Shown: piece by piece, positions 24,556 to 32,903 of the stretch
How positions within the stretch are numbered: position 1 is the first letter of the stretch
Layout: every line of letters begins with the position of its first letter
Source: Sulfurimonas denitrificans DSM 1251
GTDB taxonomy: Bacteria > Campylobacterota > Campylobacteria > Campylobacterales > Sulfurimonadaceae
DNA length: 64,000 bases
Reading direction: 5' to 3'
NCBI RefSeq assembly: GCF_000012965.1
Contig: NC_007575.1
Coordinates: 1,178,001-1,242,000, forward strand
The notes under the pieces: generated by a model
Databases searched by the model: none
Told to the model about the DNA's origin: nothing
The model's input: the letters and a program-made list of their open reading frames with translations, nothing else
Made by a program: the position numbers and the translations under genes

Positions 24556-25203
24556 ATGAGCGAAAAAAGCATTAAAACAACTAAAAAATATTATGACTAT
24601 GTGAGTGTTGGTAACCGAACTGCGCAAATGGCATATTTTGTACAACAACATGACAAAAACAGAATGTTTGAAGAGTTACTAAAAACTCTACAAAACATGC
24701 AAATTATTGTTCTTGTAAAGAGTAAGCGAAATGCTGATGAGATCATGAGATATCTAAATACCAAAGAAATCAAATCTATATCAGTTCATGGAAACCACAG
24801 AGTTGCTCAAATAGAAGATGCACAAAAATCGTTTAATTCTAAAGAGACAAAAATATTAATAACTACAGATAGAATCTTGGAAAAACTAACACCTATGGAA
24901 GTACATGTAGTTGTAAATTATGACCTTCCACTAGAGGCATCTGATTACTTTAAAGCTCTGCTTTTAGTTGATGAAATTGGTCAATCAATATCACTAATAG
25001 ACCCAGAAGATGAGGGAATGCTAGCTACAATTGAGCTAATGATGAAGTGTGAAATGGCTGAAGTTGAGATGAAACATTTTGAGCATACAGCCCGTGAAAC
25101 AACAACTCCAAAAGAGAGAATAAACAAACCTCGTCACAAAAAAGTAGAGCAACGAGCAAAGAAAAAGGCTGAAATAAAGTCTAAATGGGTGCCAAGCAAA
25201 TAA
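24556..25203 (+). CDS. Stand-alone, degenerate DEAD-box helicase C-terminal domain
   Basis: This 215-residue protein corresponds to the second RecA-like domain of RNA helicases, without the ATP-binding first domain. Recognisable parts are motif IV-like IIVLVKSKRNADEIMRYL, SVHGNHRVAQIEDAQKSF and motif V-like TKILITTDRILEKL. The ARGLD of motif V and the HRxGRxGR of motif VI are missing, so it should not hydrolyse ATP. The tail (residues ~180-215) is very basic (NKPRHKKVEQRAKKKAE), suggesting RNA or ribosome binding. The start at 24556 follows AGGAT and the promoter. A non-catalytic RNA-binding accessory role is inference. Confidence 0.75.
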   Translation: MSEKSIKTTKKYYDYVSVGNRTAQMAYFVQQHDKNRMFEELLKTLQNMQIIVLVKSKRNADEIMRYLNTKEIKSISVHGNHRVAQIEDAQKSFNSKETKILITTDRILEKLTPMEVHVVVNYDLPLEASDYFKALLLVDEIGQSISLIDPEDEGMLATIELMMKCEMAEVEMKHFEHTARETTTPKERINKPRHKKVEQRAKKKAEIKSKWVPSK

Positions 25204-25214
25204 AGCAATCCTAT

Positions 25215-25985
25215 CTAATCTATCAAAAGTTTTTCTTGCCCGATTCGATAAAGTGCAAAATCATACTTTAGAGGGTCGCTCTCATCAAACTCTCTAAGCT
25301 TAGCAGTTAGCTCGATTGCGGCTTCTAAGTCATAACTTTTTCTATTTAGTAATCCTAGCTTTTTTGAGACATTAAAAGTGTGTGTGTCTAGTGGGATAAT
25401 AAGGTCACTTTTATCAACTCCACTCCACAACCCCATGTCAATATTGTCCTCTCTTACCATCCATCTAAGATACATCATCCAGCGCTTTAGAGCACCTGAA
25501 CCTTTTGTCTTTAACGTAATTTGCGAAATTAAAAAATTATATCCCATAGATGAATGTGGATATATCTCTTGGAGAGCTTTTATAAGTGCATTTATCCCCT
25601 CTACAACATCTCTATTGTTGTCGTAACCACTCTTAAAAATATCTCTTAGTGTACTTTTCTCTTCTACTCTCTTAAGCGCTATAAAAAGAGCTATAACATC
25701 CTCACTTTTTTGAAACCTGTAATAATGGTTTTTTAGAGCCTCATTTATCTCTTCGTCACTTTTTTTAAGCAGTTCAAAATCAAGAGAGTTTAAAAATTTC
25801 ACAATCTGCTTAACATTTCCATACGCAAAGAGTGCGCAAATAAGCGATATAGTTGGGTCTTTATACTTGTGTGCAACCATAATGGGGTCTAGTCGCTCTT
25901 CGCATATCTCGCCCTCGCAGTTGCGTTTTATAACCTCTGCGTCTAGTTTTTCTTTAATGTAAATGATAGAGTTTTTTTCGCTCAC
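25215..25985 (-). CDS. TIGR02757/DUF2400-family protein
   Basis: The 256-residue protein matches the conserved TIGR02757 family: PTISLICALFAYGNVKQI, GSGALKRWMMYLRWMVREDN and the end LDTHTFNVSKKLGLL. The pattern HTFN and the helical layout recall the HhH-GPD glycosylase fold. The biochemical role is not established. It overlaps the end of rpoN by 32 bases and is the last gene of the S4-trpD-tsaE-lptB-rpoN operon. Confidence 0.8.
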   Translation of the reverse strand: MSEKNSIIYIKEKLDAEVIKRNCEGEICEERLDPIMVAHKYKDPTISLICALFAYGNVKQIVKFLNSLDFELLKKSDEEINEALKNHYYRFQKSEDVIALFIALKRVEEKSTLRDIFKSGYDNNRDVVEGINALIKALQEIYPHSSMGYNFLISQITLKTKGSGALKRWMMYLRWMVREDNIDMGLWSGVDKSDLIIPLDTHTFNVSKKLGLLNRKSYDLEAAIELTAKLREFDESDPLKYDFALYRIGQEKLLID

Positions 25986-27222
25986 TTGAACCTGCTATGT
26001 TTAATTGTTTTCTATATTTTGCAATAGTACGGCGTACCATTTGGACTTTGAATTTATCTTGGATAAGTTCTAAGAGCTTCATATCGCTTAGTGGCTTTTT
26101 TCTATTTTCACTTTTTATTACACCTATTACAAACTCTTTTATTGCTGCATTTGACACATCTTCATCAATAGCAGTTGTGAAAAACTCTTTCATAGCGTAA
26201 ACACCTCTATCACAGGCGATATACTTGTTTGCAATAGCTCTTGATATGGTTGATGGATTATGTCCAAACTCATCCGCCAATGTCTTTAACGTGAGTGGCA
26301 TAATAGCGCCACCTGTAAAAAACTCATACTGATACTCAACTATCATAAGCCCTACTTTGTAAAGTGTCGCTTTTCTCATATCAAGGGCATCAACTAAGCT
26401 CTTTGCCTCTTTTATTTTTTGTGAGACATAGTCATGTTCTATTGAGTAGCTTGTATCTATATTTATAATCGGATAAAACGCATCATTTAGTTTTACTTCA
26501 ATTGAGTCATTGTCATTAAAAAAAATCATCAAATCAGGAATAACCTGTGCAGACTCTTCAAGATACTCAATAGCAGGAGGGTTTTTAAATGTTGTAAGCA
26601 CCCGCATAACCTCAGAAAATCCAGCCTCATTTGAATAATCATAAATATTTTCTAAATCTTTTATCACCTTTATGGCGAGTGGATAGACTTTATCACTTAT
26701 ATCTGAACTGTCTAACTGAAACAGAAATGACTCTAAGAGATTCTTAGCACATACTCCAACTGGTTCAACGTGTGCAAAACGTAAACGCACCTTTTCAAAC
26801 TCTTCTATAGTAATAGCGTTATTTTTACAAAACTCTTCACTATCTCCCTCATAATAGCCATTCTCATCAAGGTTGCAAACCACAAAAGAGGCGATTTTTT
26901 GCGAAATTGGAGTTGGAAAAAGTGGTGCTTCTATCTGCTCATCCAAAACATCATAGAGTGATTTTTTAACAAAAGTAAGTGCTTCTATCTGCTCAGTTCT
27001 TGTATTGGCAACTGAGCTATTTCCTATCTTTTTTGGAATTAATTTCTCAAAACTATCCTCAAATCCAGAGCTTATCTCTATGATTGGATTTGCATCAATG
27101 AAAGGAGACATAGCCTCACCTAAATCGCTTAGACTTGAGTGTAAAATAGGCAACCAGTTACGTAGAGTATTTGATAATTTATGTCTGTTTTCTACGCTTT
27201 GCGTCTGCCTTAGTTGAGCCAT
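25954..27222 (-). CDS. rpoN: RNA polymerase sigma-54 factor
   Basis: RpoN directs RNA polymerase to -24/-12 promoters; in this phylum it serves flagellar hook and rod genes. The C-terminal RpoN box is visible (MVRRTIAKYRKQLNI), as are the helix-turn-helix (ADEFGHNPSTISRAIANKY) and the core-binding region. The 422-residue length is typical for Campylobacterota. It follows lptB by 15 bases, a common lptB-rpoN arrangement. A candidate sigma-54 promoter lies 2.4 kb away, before the FliL-like gene. Confidence 0.95.
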   Translation of the reverse strand: MAQLRQTQSVENRHKLSNTLRNWLPILHSSLSDLGEAMSPFIDANPIIEISSGFEDSFEKLIPKKIGNSSVANTRTEQIEALTFVKKSLYDVLDEQIEAPLFPTPISQKIASFVVCNLDENGYYEGDSEEFCKNNAITIEEFEKVRLRFAHVEPVGVCAKNLLESFLFQLDSSDISDKVYPLAIKVIKDLENIYDYSNEAGFSEVMRVLTTFKNPPAIEYLEESAQVIPDLMIFFNDNDSIEVKLNDAFYPIINIDTSYSIEHDYVSQKIKEAKSLVDALDMRKATLYKVGLMIVEYQYEFFTGGAIMPLTLKTLADEFGHNPSTISRAIANKYIACDRGVYAMKEFFTTAIDEDVSNAAIKEFVIGVIKSENRKKPLSDMKLLELIQDKFKVQMVRRTIAKYRKQLNIAGSSERKKLYHLH

Positions 27223-27237
27223 GATTTTATAAGCCTC

Positions 27238-27960
27238 TTAGAGCTTAAACTCCTGACCCAAATAGTGCGTTCTAACATCAGCATTCTGCCCTATCTCATC
27301 ACTTGTTCCACTTGCTAGAAGTGAGCCAGCTTTTATAACATAAGCTCTATCGCAAACACTAAGCGTTTCACGAACATTGTGATCAGTTATTAAAACTCCT
27401 ATACCGTACGATACAAGCTGTTTTATAACTGTTTGGATATCCATAACAGCTATTGGGTCAACTCCAGCAAAAGGCTCATCAAGAAGCAAAAATTTCGGCT
27501 CATTTACAAGTGCGCGTGCTATCTCAACACGACGGCGCTCTCCACCACTTAAACTTACACCCTTACGATAACGAATCGGCTCAATGTTAAACATATCTAA
27601 AAGCTCTAAAATCCTTTTCTCTTGTGCATCTTTATCTTTTATCTTTACCTCTGCGGCTATTAAAAGATTCTCTTCAACGCTTAAATCCTTAAAGATTGAT
27701 GCCTCTTGAGGAAGGTAGCCTATGCCCTTTAGAGCTCTTTGATGCAAAGGCATTCCAGAGAGGTTTTCATCATCAAAAAACACCTCTCCTCCGCTTGATT
27801 CTACAAGTCCGCAAATCATATAAAAAGTAGTTGTTTTACCAGCTCCATTTGGTCCTAAGAGTCCTACAACTTCACCACTCTTTACCTCTAGGCTCATCCC
27901 TTTTACTATCTCTAAATCTTTTATTCTTTTTTGTAAATTTACAGCTTTTAATATATGCAT
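27238..27960 (-). CDS. lptB: LPS export ABC transporter ATPase
   Basis: LptB powers extraction of lipopolysaccharide from the inner membrane by LptFG. Walker A (GPNGAGKTTTFYM), the signature VSLSGGERRRVEIA and Walker B (KFLLLDEPFAGVDPI) are present. The 240 residues and FAGVDPIAV are diagnostic for LptB. The start lies 13 bases inside tsaE. Confidence 0.95.
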   Translation of the reverse strand: MHILKAVNLQKRIKDLEIVKGMSLEVKSGEVVGLLGPNGAGKTTTFYMICGLVESSGGEVFFDDENLSGMPLHQRALKGIGYLPQEASIFKDLSVEENLLIAAEVKIKDKDAQEKRILELLDMFNIEPIRYRKGVSLSGGERRRVEIARALVNEPKFLLLDEPFAGVDPIAVMDIQTVIKQLVSYGIGVLITDHNVRETLSVCDRAYVIKAGSLLASGTSDEIGQNADVRTHYLGQEFKL

Positions 27961-28361
27961 ACTTTATACTCTCTTTTATTATTAGAAATTTTTTCTATAT
28001 CTATACTCATCACATCAATCTCAGCTTCTCTTAAAATTTCAATAAGTCTCTCATCACCCCACTCTATAAAGTGAAGTCCATCTCTCTCAAGCTCTTCTAA
28101 CATTCCCAAAGAGATAAAATGATCAAGCCCATGATTATACATGTCATAATGAAATATATTTTTGGAGTATGCTTGTTGCAGAGAAAAAGTGGGAGAAGTC
28201 ACCTCTTCATCACTTCCCAAATATATAGCCATTTTTTTTACAAATGTTGTCTTTCCAGCTGCTAAATCACCTCGCAAAACAATTACTCCACTCTTAAACT
28301 CTTTTGCAATATCTTTAACAATAGTATCTATTTCATCAAGGGCTAAAGTATATATTTTCAT
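27948..28361 (-). CDS. tsaE: tRNA threonylcarbamoyladenosine biosynthesis ATPase
   Basis: TsaE is the small ATPase of the TsaBDE complex that makes t6A37 in ANN-decoding tRNAs. It has the P-loop LRGDLAAGKTTFVKKMA, the TSPTFSLQQAY segment and the YDMY/HFIEWGD motifs. Its 137 residues are normal. It overlaps trpD by 4 bases and lptB by 13. Confidence 0.93.
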   Translation of the reverse strand: MKIYTLALDEIDTIVKDIAKEFKSGVIVLRGDLAAGKTTFVKKMAIYLGSDEEVTSPTFSLQQAYSKNIFHYDMYNHGLDHFISLGMLEELERDGLHFIEWGDERLIEILREAEIDVMSIDIEKISNNKREYKVCIY

Positions 28362-29344
28362 AATTTATTTGATATTTCAATGATTTGTTTTAGCTTTTCT
28401 TTGGCTTTTCCTGTTTTTATAGCACTTTGTGCCATCTCCAATCCATCTTGAATATCACGAGCCAAGCCATCAACCATTAAAGCTGAAGCTGTATTTATCA
28501 TAACAATATCTCTTTGAGCATCTGTTGCTCTGCCATTAAAGATATTATGTAGTATGAGAGAGTTCTCTTTTGCATCTCCGCCAATAATTGCTTTTAATGG
28601 GACTTTTTTTATACCGTACTCTTGTGGGTCAATTATAAATTCATGCACGGCTCCGCCCTTTAATTGTGAAGCGTATGTAATATCACTTATGCTTATCTCA
28701 TCCATTCCCTCAATAGAGCTTACAACCATTGTTGAAGTTGCCCCGTTTATGCGAAGAGCTTCTGCTATTTTTGAAACAAACGATTTATGAAAAACCCCAA
28801 GAAGAGATTTTTTGCTCTCTGCTGGATTTGTAAGAGGTCCTAGTATGTTAAATATTGTCTTTTGCGGTATTTTTTTTCTAATTGGCATAATAAATTTCAT
28901 AGCTGGATGATGTGCTTGTGCAAACATAAAAGTAAAACCACTCTCTTCTAAGAGTTTTGCGCTATCTTTGAGGCTCAAATCAAGTCTAACTCCTAGCTCT
29001 TCAAACATATCTGCACTTCCAGATTTTGAAGTAACAGATCTGCTTCCATGTTTTGCAACCATACTTCCACATGATGCGCAAAGTATTGCAACGGTTGATG
29101 AGATATTAAAACTTCCTATCTTATCTCCGCCTGTTCCTACCACATCTATTACCTCAGAACAAAGTTCATCAGAGATTGGAAGTTTTATGGCAAAAGAGCG
29201 CATAACTTCAGCAGCAGCAGCGATAACCTCTGTTTGAGTCTCCTCATCTAGTTTAATGCTTAACAAAAACCTAAGCATCTCATCATCACTCATTTCATGC
29301 ATAAAAAGTGCGTTGAAAACTTTTTTTGCCTCCTCATAACTCAT
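28358..29344 (-). CDS. trpD: Anthranilate phosphoribosyltransferase
   Basis: TrpD attaches phosphoribose from PRPP to anthranilate in tryptophan synthesis. The PRPP loop VVGTGGDKIGSFNISS, KHGSRSVTSKSGSAD and the LGPLTNPA segment are clear. The 328-residue length is normal. No other trp gene is in the window, so it is separated from the rest of the pathway and sits within a housekeeping operon, with 4-base overlaps to the S4 protein gene and to tsaE. Confidence 0.94.
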   Translation of the reverse strand: MSYEEAKKVFNALFMHEMSDDEMLRFLLSIKLDEETQTEVIAAAAEVMRSFAIKLPISDELCSEVIDVVGTGGDKIGSFNISSTVAILCASCGSMVAKHGSRSVTSKSGSADMFEELGVRLDLSLKDSAKLLEESGFTFMFAQAHHPAMKFIMPIRKKIPQKTIFNILGPLTNPAESKKSLLGVFHKSFVSKIAEALRINGATSTMVVSSIEGMDEISISDITYASQLKGGAVHEFIIDPQEYGIKKVPLKAIIGGDAKENSLILHNIFNGRATDAQRDIVMINTASALMVDGLARDIQDGLEMAQSAIKTGKAKEKLKQIIEISNKL

Positions 29345-29589
29345 ACTATCTCCTCGATATACTCACTTTGTAAACTTTTTGGTGTTGATTTAGTAGTTGG
29401 AATTTTTAGAACTTTGTACTTTTTTGAAGACTCTAAGTAGTTAATTGTAATTATTGAACCAGCTTCAATATTTTTACTAGCTTTTGCAACTATTCCACCA
29501 ATTAAAACTACTCCATTTGCTATCATGTCTTGTGAAACTGAGCGTCTTTTGGTAATATTTACCGCATTTAAAAATTTATCTATTCTCAT
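29341..29589 (-). CDS. S4-domain RNA-binding protein (RqcP/HslR-like)
   Basis: This 82-residue protein is essentially one S4 domain: MRIDKFLNAVNITKRRSVSQ, then IANGVVLIGG. The family includes RqcP/YlmH-like and HslR proteins, which bind tRNA or the 50S peptidyl-tRNA complex; which of these applies is not decided. It is the first gene of the operon that runs to the TIGR02757-type gene, with a 4-base ATGA-type overlap to trpD. Confidence 0.82.
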   Translation of the reverse strand: MRIDKFLNAVNITKRRSVSQDMIANGVVLIGGIVAKASKNIEAGSIITINYLESSKKYKVLKIPTTKSTPKSLQSEYIEEIV

Positions 29590-29653
29590 TTAAGATATAC
29601 CCTGAATTTTTTCGTATATTGTAGAGTAATAAAACTGAAAATAATGTAAGAAG

Positions 29654-29668
29654 TGGAACATTTTTTGC
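29654..29668 (+). promoter_or_regulatory. Candidate sigma-54 (-24/-12) promoter
   Basis: TGGAAC-N5-TTTGC-type element in which GG (29655-29656) and GC (29667-29668) are separated by exactly the required 10 bases. The start point would be near 29680, about 55 bases before the FliL-like ATG. RpoN is encoded close by. The -24 half deviates from TGGCAC at one position. Confidence 0.5.
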
Positions 29669-29695
29669 GTAGAAGTACTTTTTTTATTTTTTGTG

Positions 29696-29701
29696 TATAA
29701 T
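29696..29701 (+). promoter_or_regulatory. Candidate sigma-70 -10 box for the FliL-like gene
   Basis: TATAAT preceded by a long T-run and TTGTG, 34 bases upstream of the ATG. It is an alternative to, or companion of, the sigma-54 element just upstream. Confidence 0.45.
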
Positions 29702-29735
29702 TAAATAATATAAAATTTCTATAATTGAGGCAAAA

Positions 29736-30242
29736 ATGAAACATACCAAAAGAGATGTGCTTAAGAATATAGTAGTCACTGTTATTTTGATTATTATTGT
29801 TTTATTATTAATTTTGGGAGTACAAAGTTCTGATTTTTCAAAAATTAAAAAATATGATTTTGGTAAATCATCAAATGGTTTTTTACAACAAGTCAGTAGT
29901 TCTAAAAGCGACTCTATGGAGGTTAGTATAGTTAACAAAAGTGAGGTTAATTTAGGAGACTTTGTTTTTAATGTTTTGGGAGATAAAAAATTAATAGCTA
30001 ATATCTCTATTATTCATAAACCAAAAAACGGTAAAACTTTTATGGATAATTCAGGAGATGAATTTATAGAAAAAGGGGCTATTCTTAGAGATGCCACCAT
30101 TAATGCCATGCTAGATAGTCAAAATTTTGATATGAGTGTTAACAATAACAAAATAAAAGATGCGATTAAAAACAGACTAAATAAAAATCTTCAAAACAGT
30201 AGTGTAGAAGAGGTATATTTCAATAAATTTATTATTCAATAA
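29736..30242 (+). CDS. FliL-like single-pass membrane protein
   Basis: The 168-residue protein has a short basic N-terminus, one membrane helix (about residues 12-31) and a periplasmic domain. The C-terminal half resembles FliL, the flagellar basal-body/stator-associated protein: GAILRDATINAMLDSQNFDM followed by KDAIKNRLNKNL and a final beta strand. The middle is divergent and the match is by eye, so the identity is moderate. The sigma-54-type promoter and the downstream c-di-GMP enzyme fit a motility role. The TAA is followed 55 bases later by the next gene. Confidence 0.6.
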   Translation: MKHTKRDVLKNIVVTVILIIIVLLLILGVQSSDFSKIKKYDFGKSSNGFLQQVSSSKSDSMEVSIVNKSEVNLGDFVFNVLGDKKLIANISIIHKPKNGKTFMDNSGDEFIEKGAILRDATINAMLDSQNFDMSVNNNKIKDAIKNRLNKNLQNSSVEEVYFNKFIIQ

Positions 30243-30259
30243 TAGGTAAAAAATTTTGC

Positions 30260-30265
30260 TATAAT
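30260..30265 (+). promoter_or_regulatory. Candidate -10 box for the GGDEF/EAL gene
   Basis: TATAAT within AATTTTGCTATAATATT, the extended -10 form of this phylum, 32 bases upstream of the ATG. Confidence 0.6.
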
Positions 30266-30297
30266 ATTGAAACAATGCAAACTAAGGGTAGCTATTG

Positions 30298-32868
30298 ATG
30301 GCAATTCATCTTAATAAAAAAATCTTCTGGATAGTCTCTTTTCTCATCATAATTTCAAATACAATTTTAACTCTCTATACATATCAGAAGACTAATGAGC
30401 GCATCCAAATAAGAGCTTTGGAGAGAGCTGAGTCACTAAAAGACTATTTTGTCGCTATGCGCTATGTTTATCATAAACAATTTATTAATAGCAACATAGA
30501 CTTAAATGACTCAACTGTAGGTTTCCTCCCAGCCCATGCTTCCACATTCATAAGCAATAAATTCTCAGAAATTTCAAAAGACAAAATTACCATTAGAAAT
30601 GTTACGGATAGACCAAGAAACCCTAAAAATATGGCTGATAATTTTGAATTAAGGGCGATGGAGTATTTCAAAAATAATCCAAAAGCAGAATCAAAAGTAG
30701 AAAAAATTATAGAGAACAATAAAGAGGTTTTTCACTACACAGTCCCACTTATTATAGAGGGTTATTGTATAGCATGCCATGGAAAAAAAGAGGATGTATT
30801 GCCATTTATAAAGAGTAGATATGACTCTGCTTATGACTATAAGATTGGTGATGTAAGGGGAGTTACAAGTATTAAAATTCCTATAGAAAATTTAGAAAAG
30901 GTGGCAATAAATAACTTTTATAGAACTACTGTTTTTAATTGGTCTATTATATTTATACTTCTTTTGATAATTTACTTTACTATTAAAAAAATGACAACTC
31001 AAGAAGTAAAGCAAAAGATATTTTTACAAAATGAAGTTAGAAAAAAAACAGCTATTTTACAAGAGCAAAAAAATCAGCTTGAAGCTGCAAACAAAAATCA
31101 AAAAGAGCTATTTTCAATATTAAGAACGGTTGCTGACTGTAATCAGATACTCATAACAGCAAGAGATATTAATGAGCTTATTCAAGATACAACAGCGTCT
31201 ATACACTCAAATAGCACTTTTAAAGCTGTAAAAATATTGGTTATTGAAAATAGCGAACTTGTTGTAAAGGCGTCTATGGGAGTAGATGTGGAGCCTATAG
31301 TCCTTCCCTATGAAAGAGTTGTGTTAAAAGAGAATGCCCCTTTGAAATTAAATGCCTTTGATGATACTCTCTCTAAGGAGTGCAGAGATGAGATGCAACA
31401 AAACAGTATAAGTGAGACATATATAACACCTCTTAGAAAAAACAGCCACTCTAAAGAGGCTATTGGTGTTCTTAGTATCAGCACTACAAAAATAGATGGC
31501 TTAAGTAAAGAAGAACAGGATATGATAAATGAACTCTCGGGCGATATAGGTTTTGCCATGAACTCATTCCATCAAAAAGAGGCAATTAACCAACTCTCTT
31601 TTTATGATTCACTCACATATCTTGCAAATCAAAAATTATTTGAAAATCATTTAGAGCAGTCACTTATGGATAGTGAAAAATATCTAAAATATGGTGCTGT
31701 TTTGTTTATAGATTTTGATAACTTTAAAGATGTAAATGACCTAATTAACAAAGGTGCAGGCGATACTGTTTTAAAAGAAATCTCTCAAAGGTTAATAAAA
31801 AAAGCTAAAACTGCCTCCCTTATTGCAAGACATGGCGGTGATAAATTTTTAATTCTTTTAGAAAATATCTCAAAAGATGAAAATCAAAGCGCCATGATAG
31901 TTAAAAAAAGTGTTATTGAAATTCAAGAGATAACAAAAGAGCCATTTATTGTAGATGAAAACTCTATGTACCTTACATGTAGTATTGGTGTTGCTCTTTT
32001 TTTAGATAATACATCCGCAAACAAGCTCTTAAATCAAGCAGAGTACGCTATGAGAACAGCAAAGAGAGACGGAAAAAATACTGTCCGTTTCTATAATGAA
32101 TCTCTTCAAGATATGACAAAACAGAGATTTCAAATGATTCAATATCTAAAAGAGTCTATCTTGAAAAATGAGCTTTTCCTAAACTACCAAAAACAGTTCG
32201 ATAAAGATAAGAATGTTGTAGGTGTTGAAGCTCTTGTAAGATGGAATCACCCTACCCTTGGACTAGTTTCTCCTGCGGAGTTTATACCTCTTGCAGAGGA
32301 GTCTGGAATCATAAAAGAGATAGGCGCTTTTGTGCTAGAGAGTGCAACATCAGAGCTTCTTCTTTGGAAGAGTGATAGAATAAAAAAAGAGTGGCGAATC
32401 TCTGTAAATGTAAGCCCGCTTCAATTTAAAGAAAGCAGTTTTGTAGATACAATAAATAAGTTGATAACTTCTAAGAATTTAGACCCTTCAAAATTAAGAA
32501 TTGAACTCACGGAGGGCGTTTTGATAGAGAACAAGGAGAAAGCCATAGATAAGATTAGAGACCTTAAAAACTTTGGAATCTCAACTTCGATAGATGATTT
32601 TGGAACAGGTTATTCAAATCTATCATATTTAAAAAATCTACAGATTGATGAGCTTAAAATAGACCAGTCATTTGTTTTTGGATTGGGTCAAAACAGCTCA
32701 GACAGAGCAATAGTAAATAGCATAATAATGCTTGGTGAAGAGTTCAACTTTGAAGTTATAGCTGAGGGTGTAGAGACGATAGAGCAGTTTGAAATCCTAA
32801 AAGAGCTTGGATGTAACTACTTTCAAGGCTATCTATTGGCTAGACCTTGCAAGGCAGAAGAGTTATAA
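30298..32868 (+). CDS. Heme-c sensor with GAF, degenerate GGDEF and intact EAL domains
   Basis: This is an inner-membrane sensor of 856 residues: helix ~8-26, a periplasmic DUF3365-like domain with C157-I-A-C160-H161 (covalent heme c motif), a helix near 208-228, coiled coil, a GAF-like domain ~265-425, GGDEF ~435-595 and EAL ~605-855. The GGDEF signature at 513-517 is GGDKF, missing the key acidic residue, so cyclase activity is unlikely. The EAL domain keeps EAL (644-646), SVNVSP, ELTEG, DDFGTGYSN, ELKIDQSF, AEGVET and the late Gln, so a c-di-GMP phosphodiesterase is expected. ATG at 30298 is used rather than TTG at 30295. Redox or gas control of c-di-GMP is inference. Confidence 0.88.
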   Translation: MAIHLNKKIFWIVSFLIIISNTILTLYTYQKTNERIQIRALERAESLKDYFVAMRYVYHKQFINSNIDLNDSTVGFLPAHASTFISNKFSEISKDKITIRNVTDRPRNPKNMADNFELRAMEYFKNNPKAESKVEKIIENNKEVFHYTVPLIIEGYCIACHGKKEDVLPFIKSRYDSAYDYKIGDVRGVTSIKIPIENLEKVAINNFYRTTVFNWSIIFILLLIIYFTIKKMTTQEVKQKIFLQNEVRKKTAILQEQKNQLEAANKNQKELFSILRTVADCNQILITARDINELIQDTTASIHSNSTFKAVKILVIENSELVVKASMGVDVEPIVLPYERVVLKENAPLKLNAFDDTLSKECRDEMQQNSISETYITPLRKNSHSKEAIGVLSISTTKIDGLSKEEQDMINELSGDIGFAMNSFHQKEAINQLSFYDSLTYLANQKLFENHLEQSLMDSEKYLKYGAVLFIDFDNFKDVNDLINKGAGDTVLKEISQRLIKKAKTASLIARHGGDKFLILLENISKDENQSAMIVKKSVIEIQEITKEPFIVDENSMYLTCSIGVALFLDNTSANKLLNQAEYAMRTAKRDGKNTVRFYNESLQDMTKQRFQMIQYLKESILKNELFLNYQKQFDKDKNVVGVEALVRWNHPTLGLVSPAEFIPLAEESGIIKEIGAFVLESATSELLLWKSDRIKKEWRISVNVSPLQFKESSFVDTINKLITSKNLDPSKLRIELTEGVLIENKEKAIDKIRDLKNFGISTSIDDFGTGYSNLSYLKNLQIDELKIDQSFVFGLGQNSSDRAIVNSIIMLGEEFNFEVIAEGVETIEQFEILKELGCNYFQGYLLARPCKAEEL

Positions 32869-32902
32869 AATAGAGGCACACCTTAGAAGATGCGTCTCTA
32901 TT
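32869..32902. terminator. Possible bidirectional terminator between convergent genes
   Basis: Arms AATAGAG and CTCTATT (7 bp, extendable by a G-U and a C-G pair) lie in the 35-base gap between the GGDEF/EAL stop and the convergent ppaC stop. On the - strand they are followed by TTTTAT. The large loop makes this a weak but well-placed candidate. Confidence 0.45.
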
Positions 32903-32903
32903 A

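Noticed and set aside
29684-29938. 84-codon open frame on the - strand opposite the FliL-like gene
   Set aside because: It overlaps the FliL-like coding region and both candidate promoters, and its composition is that of a reverse-strand shadow with no ribosome site.
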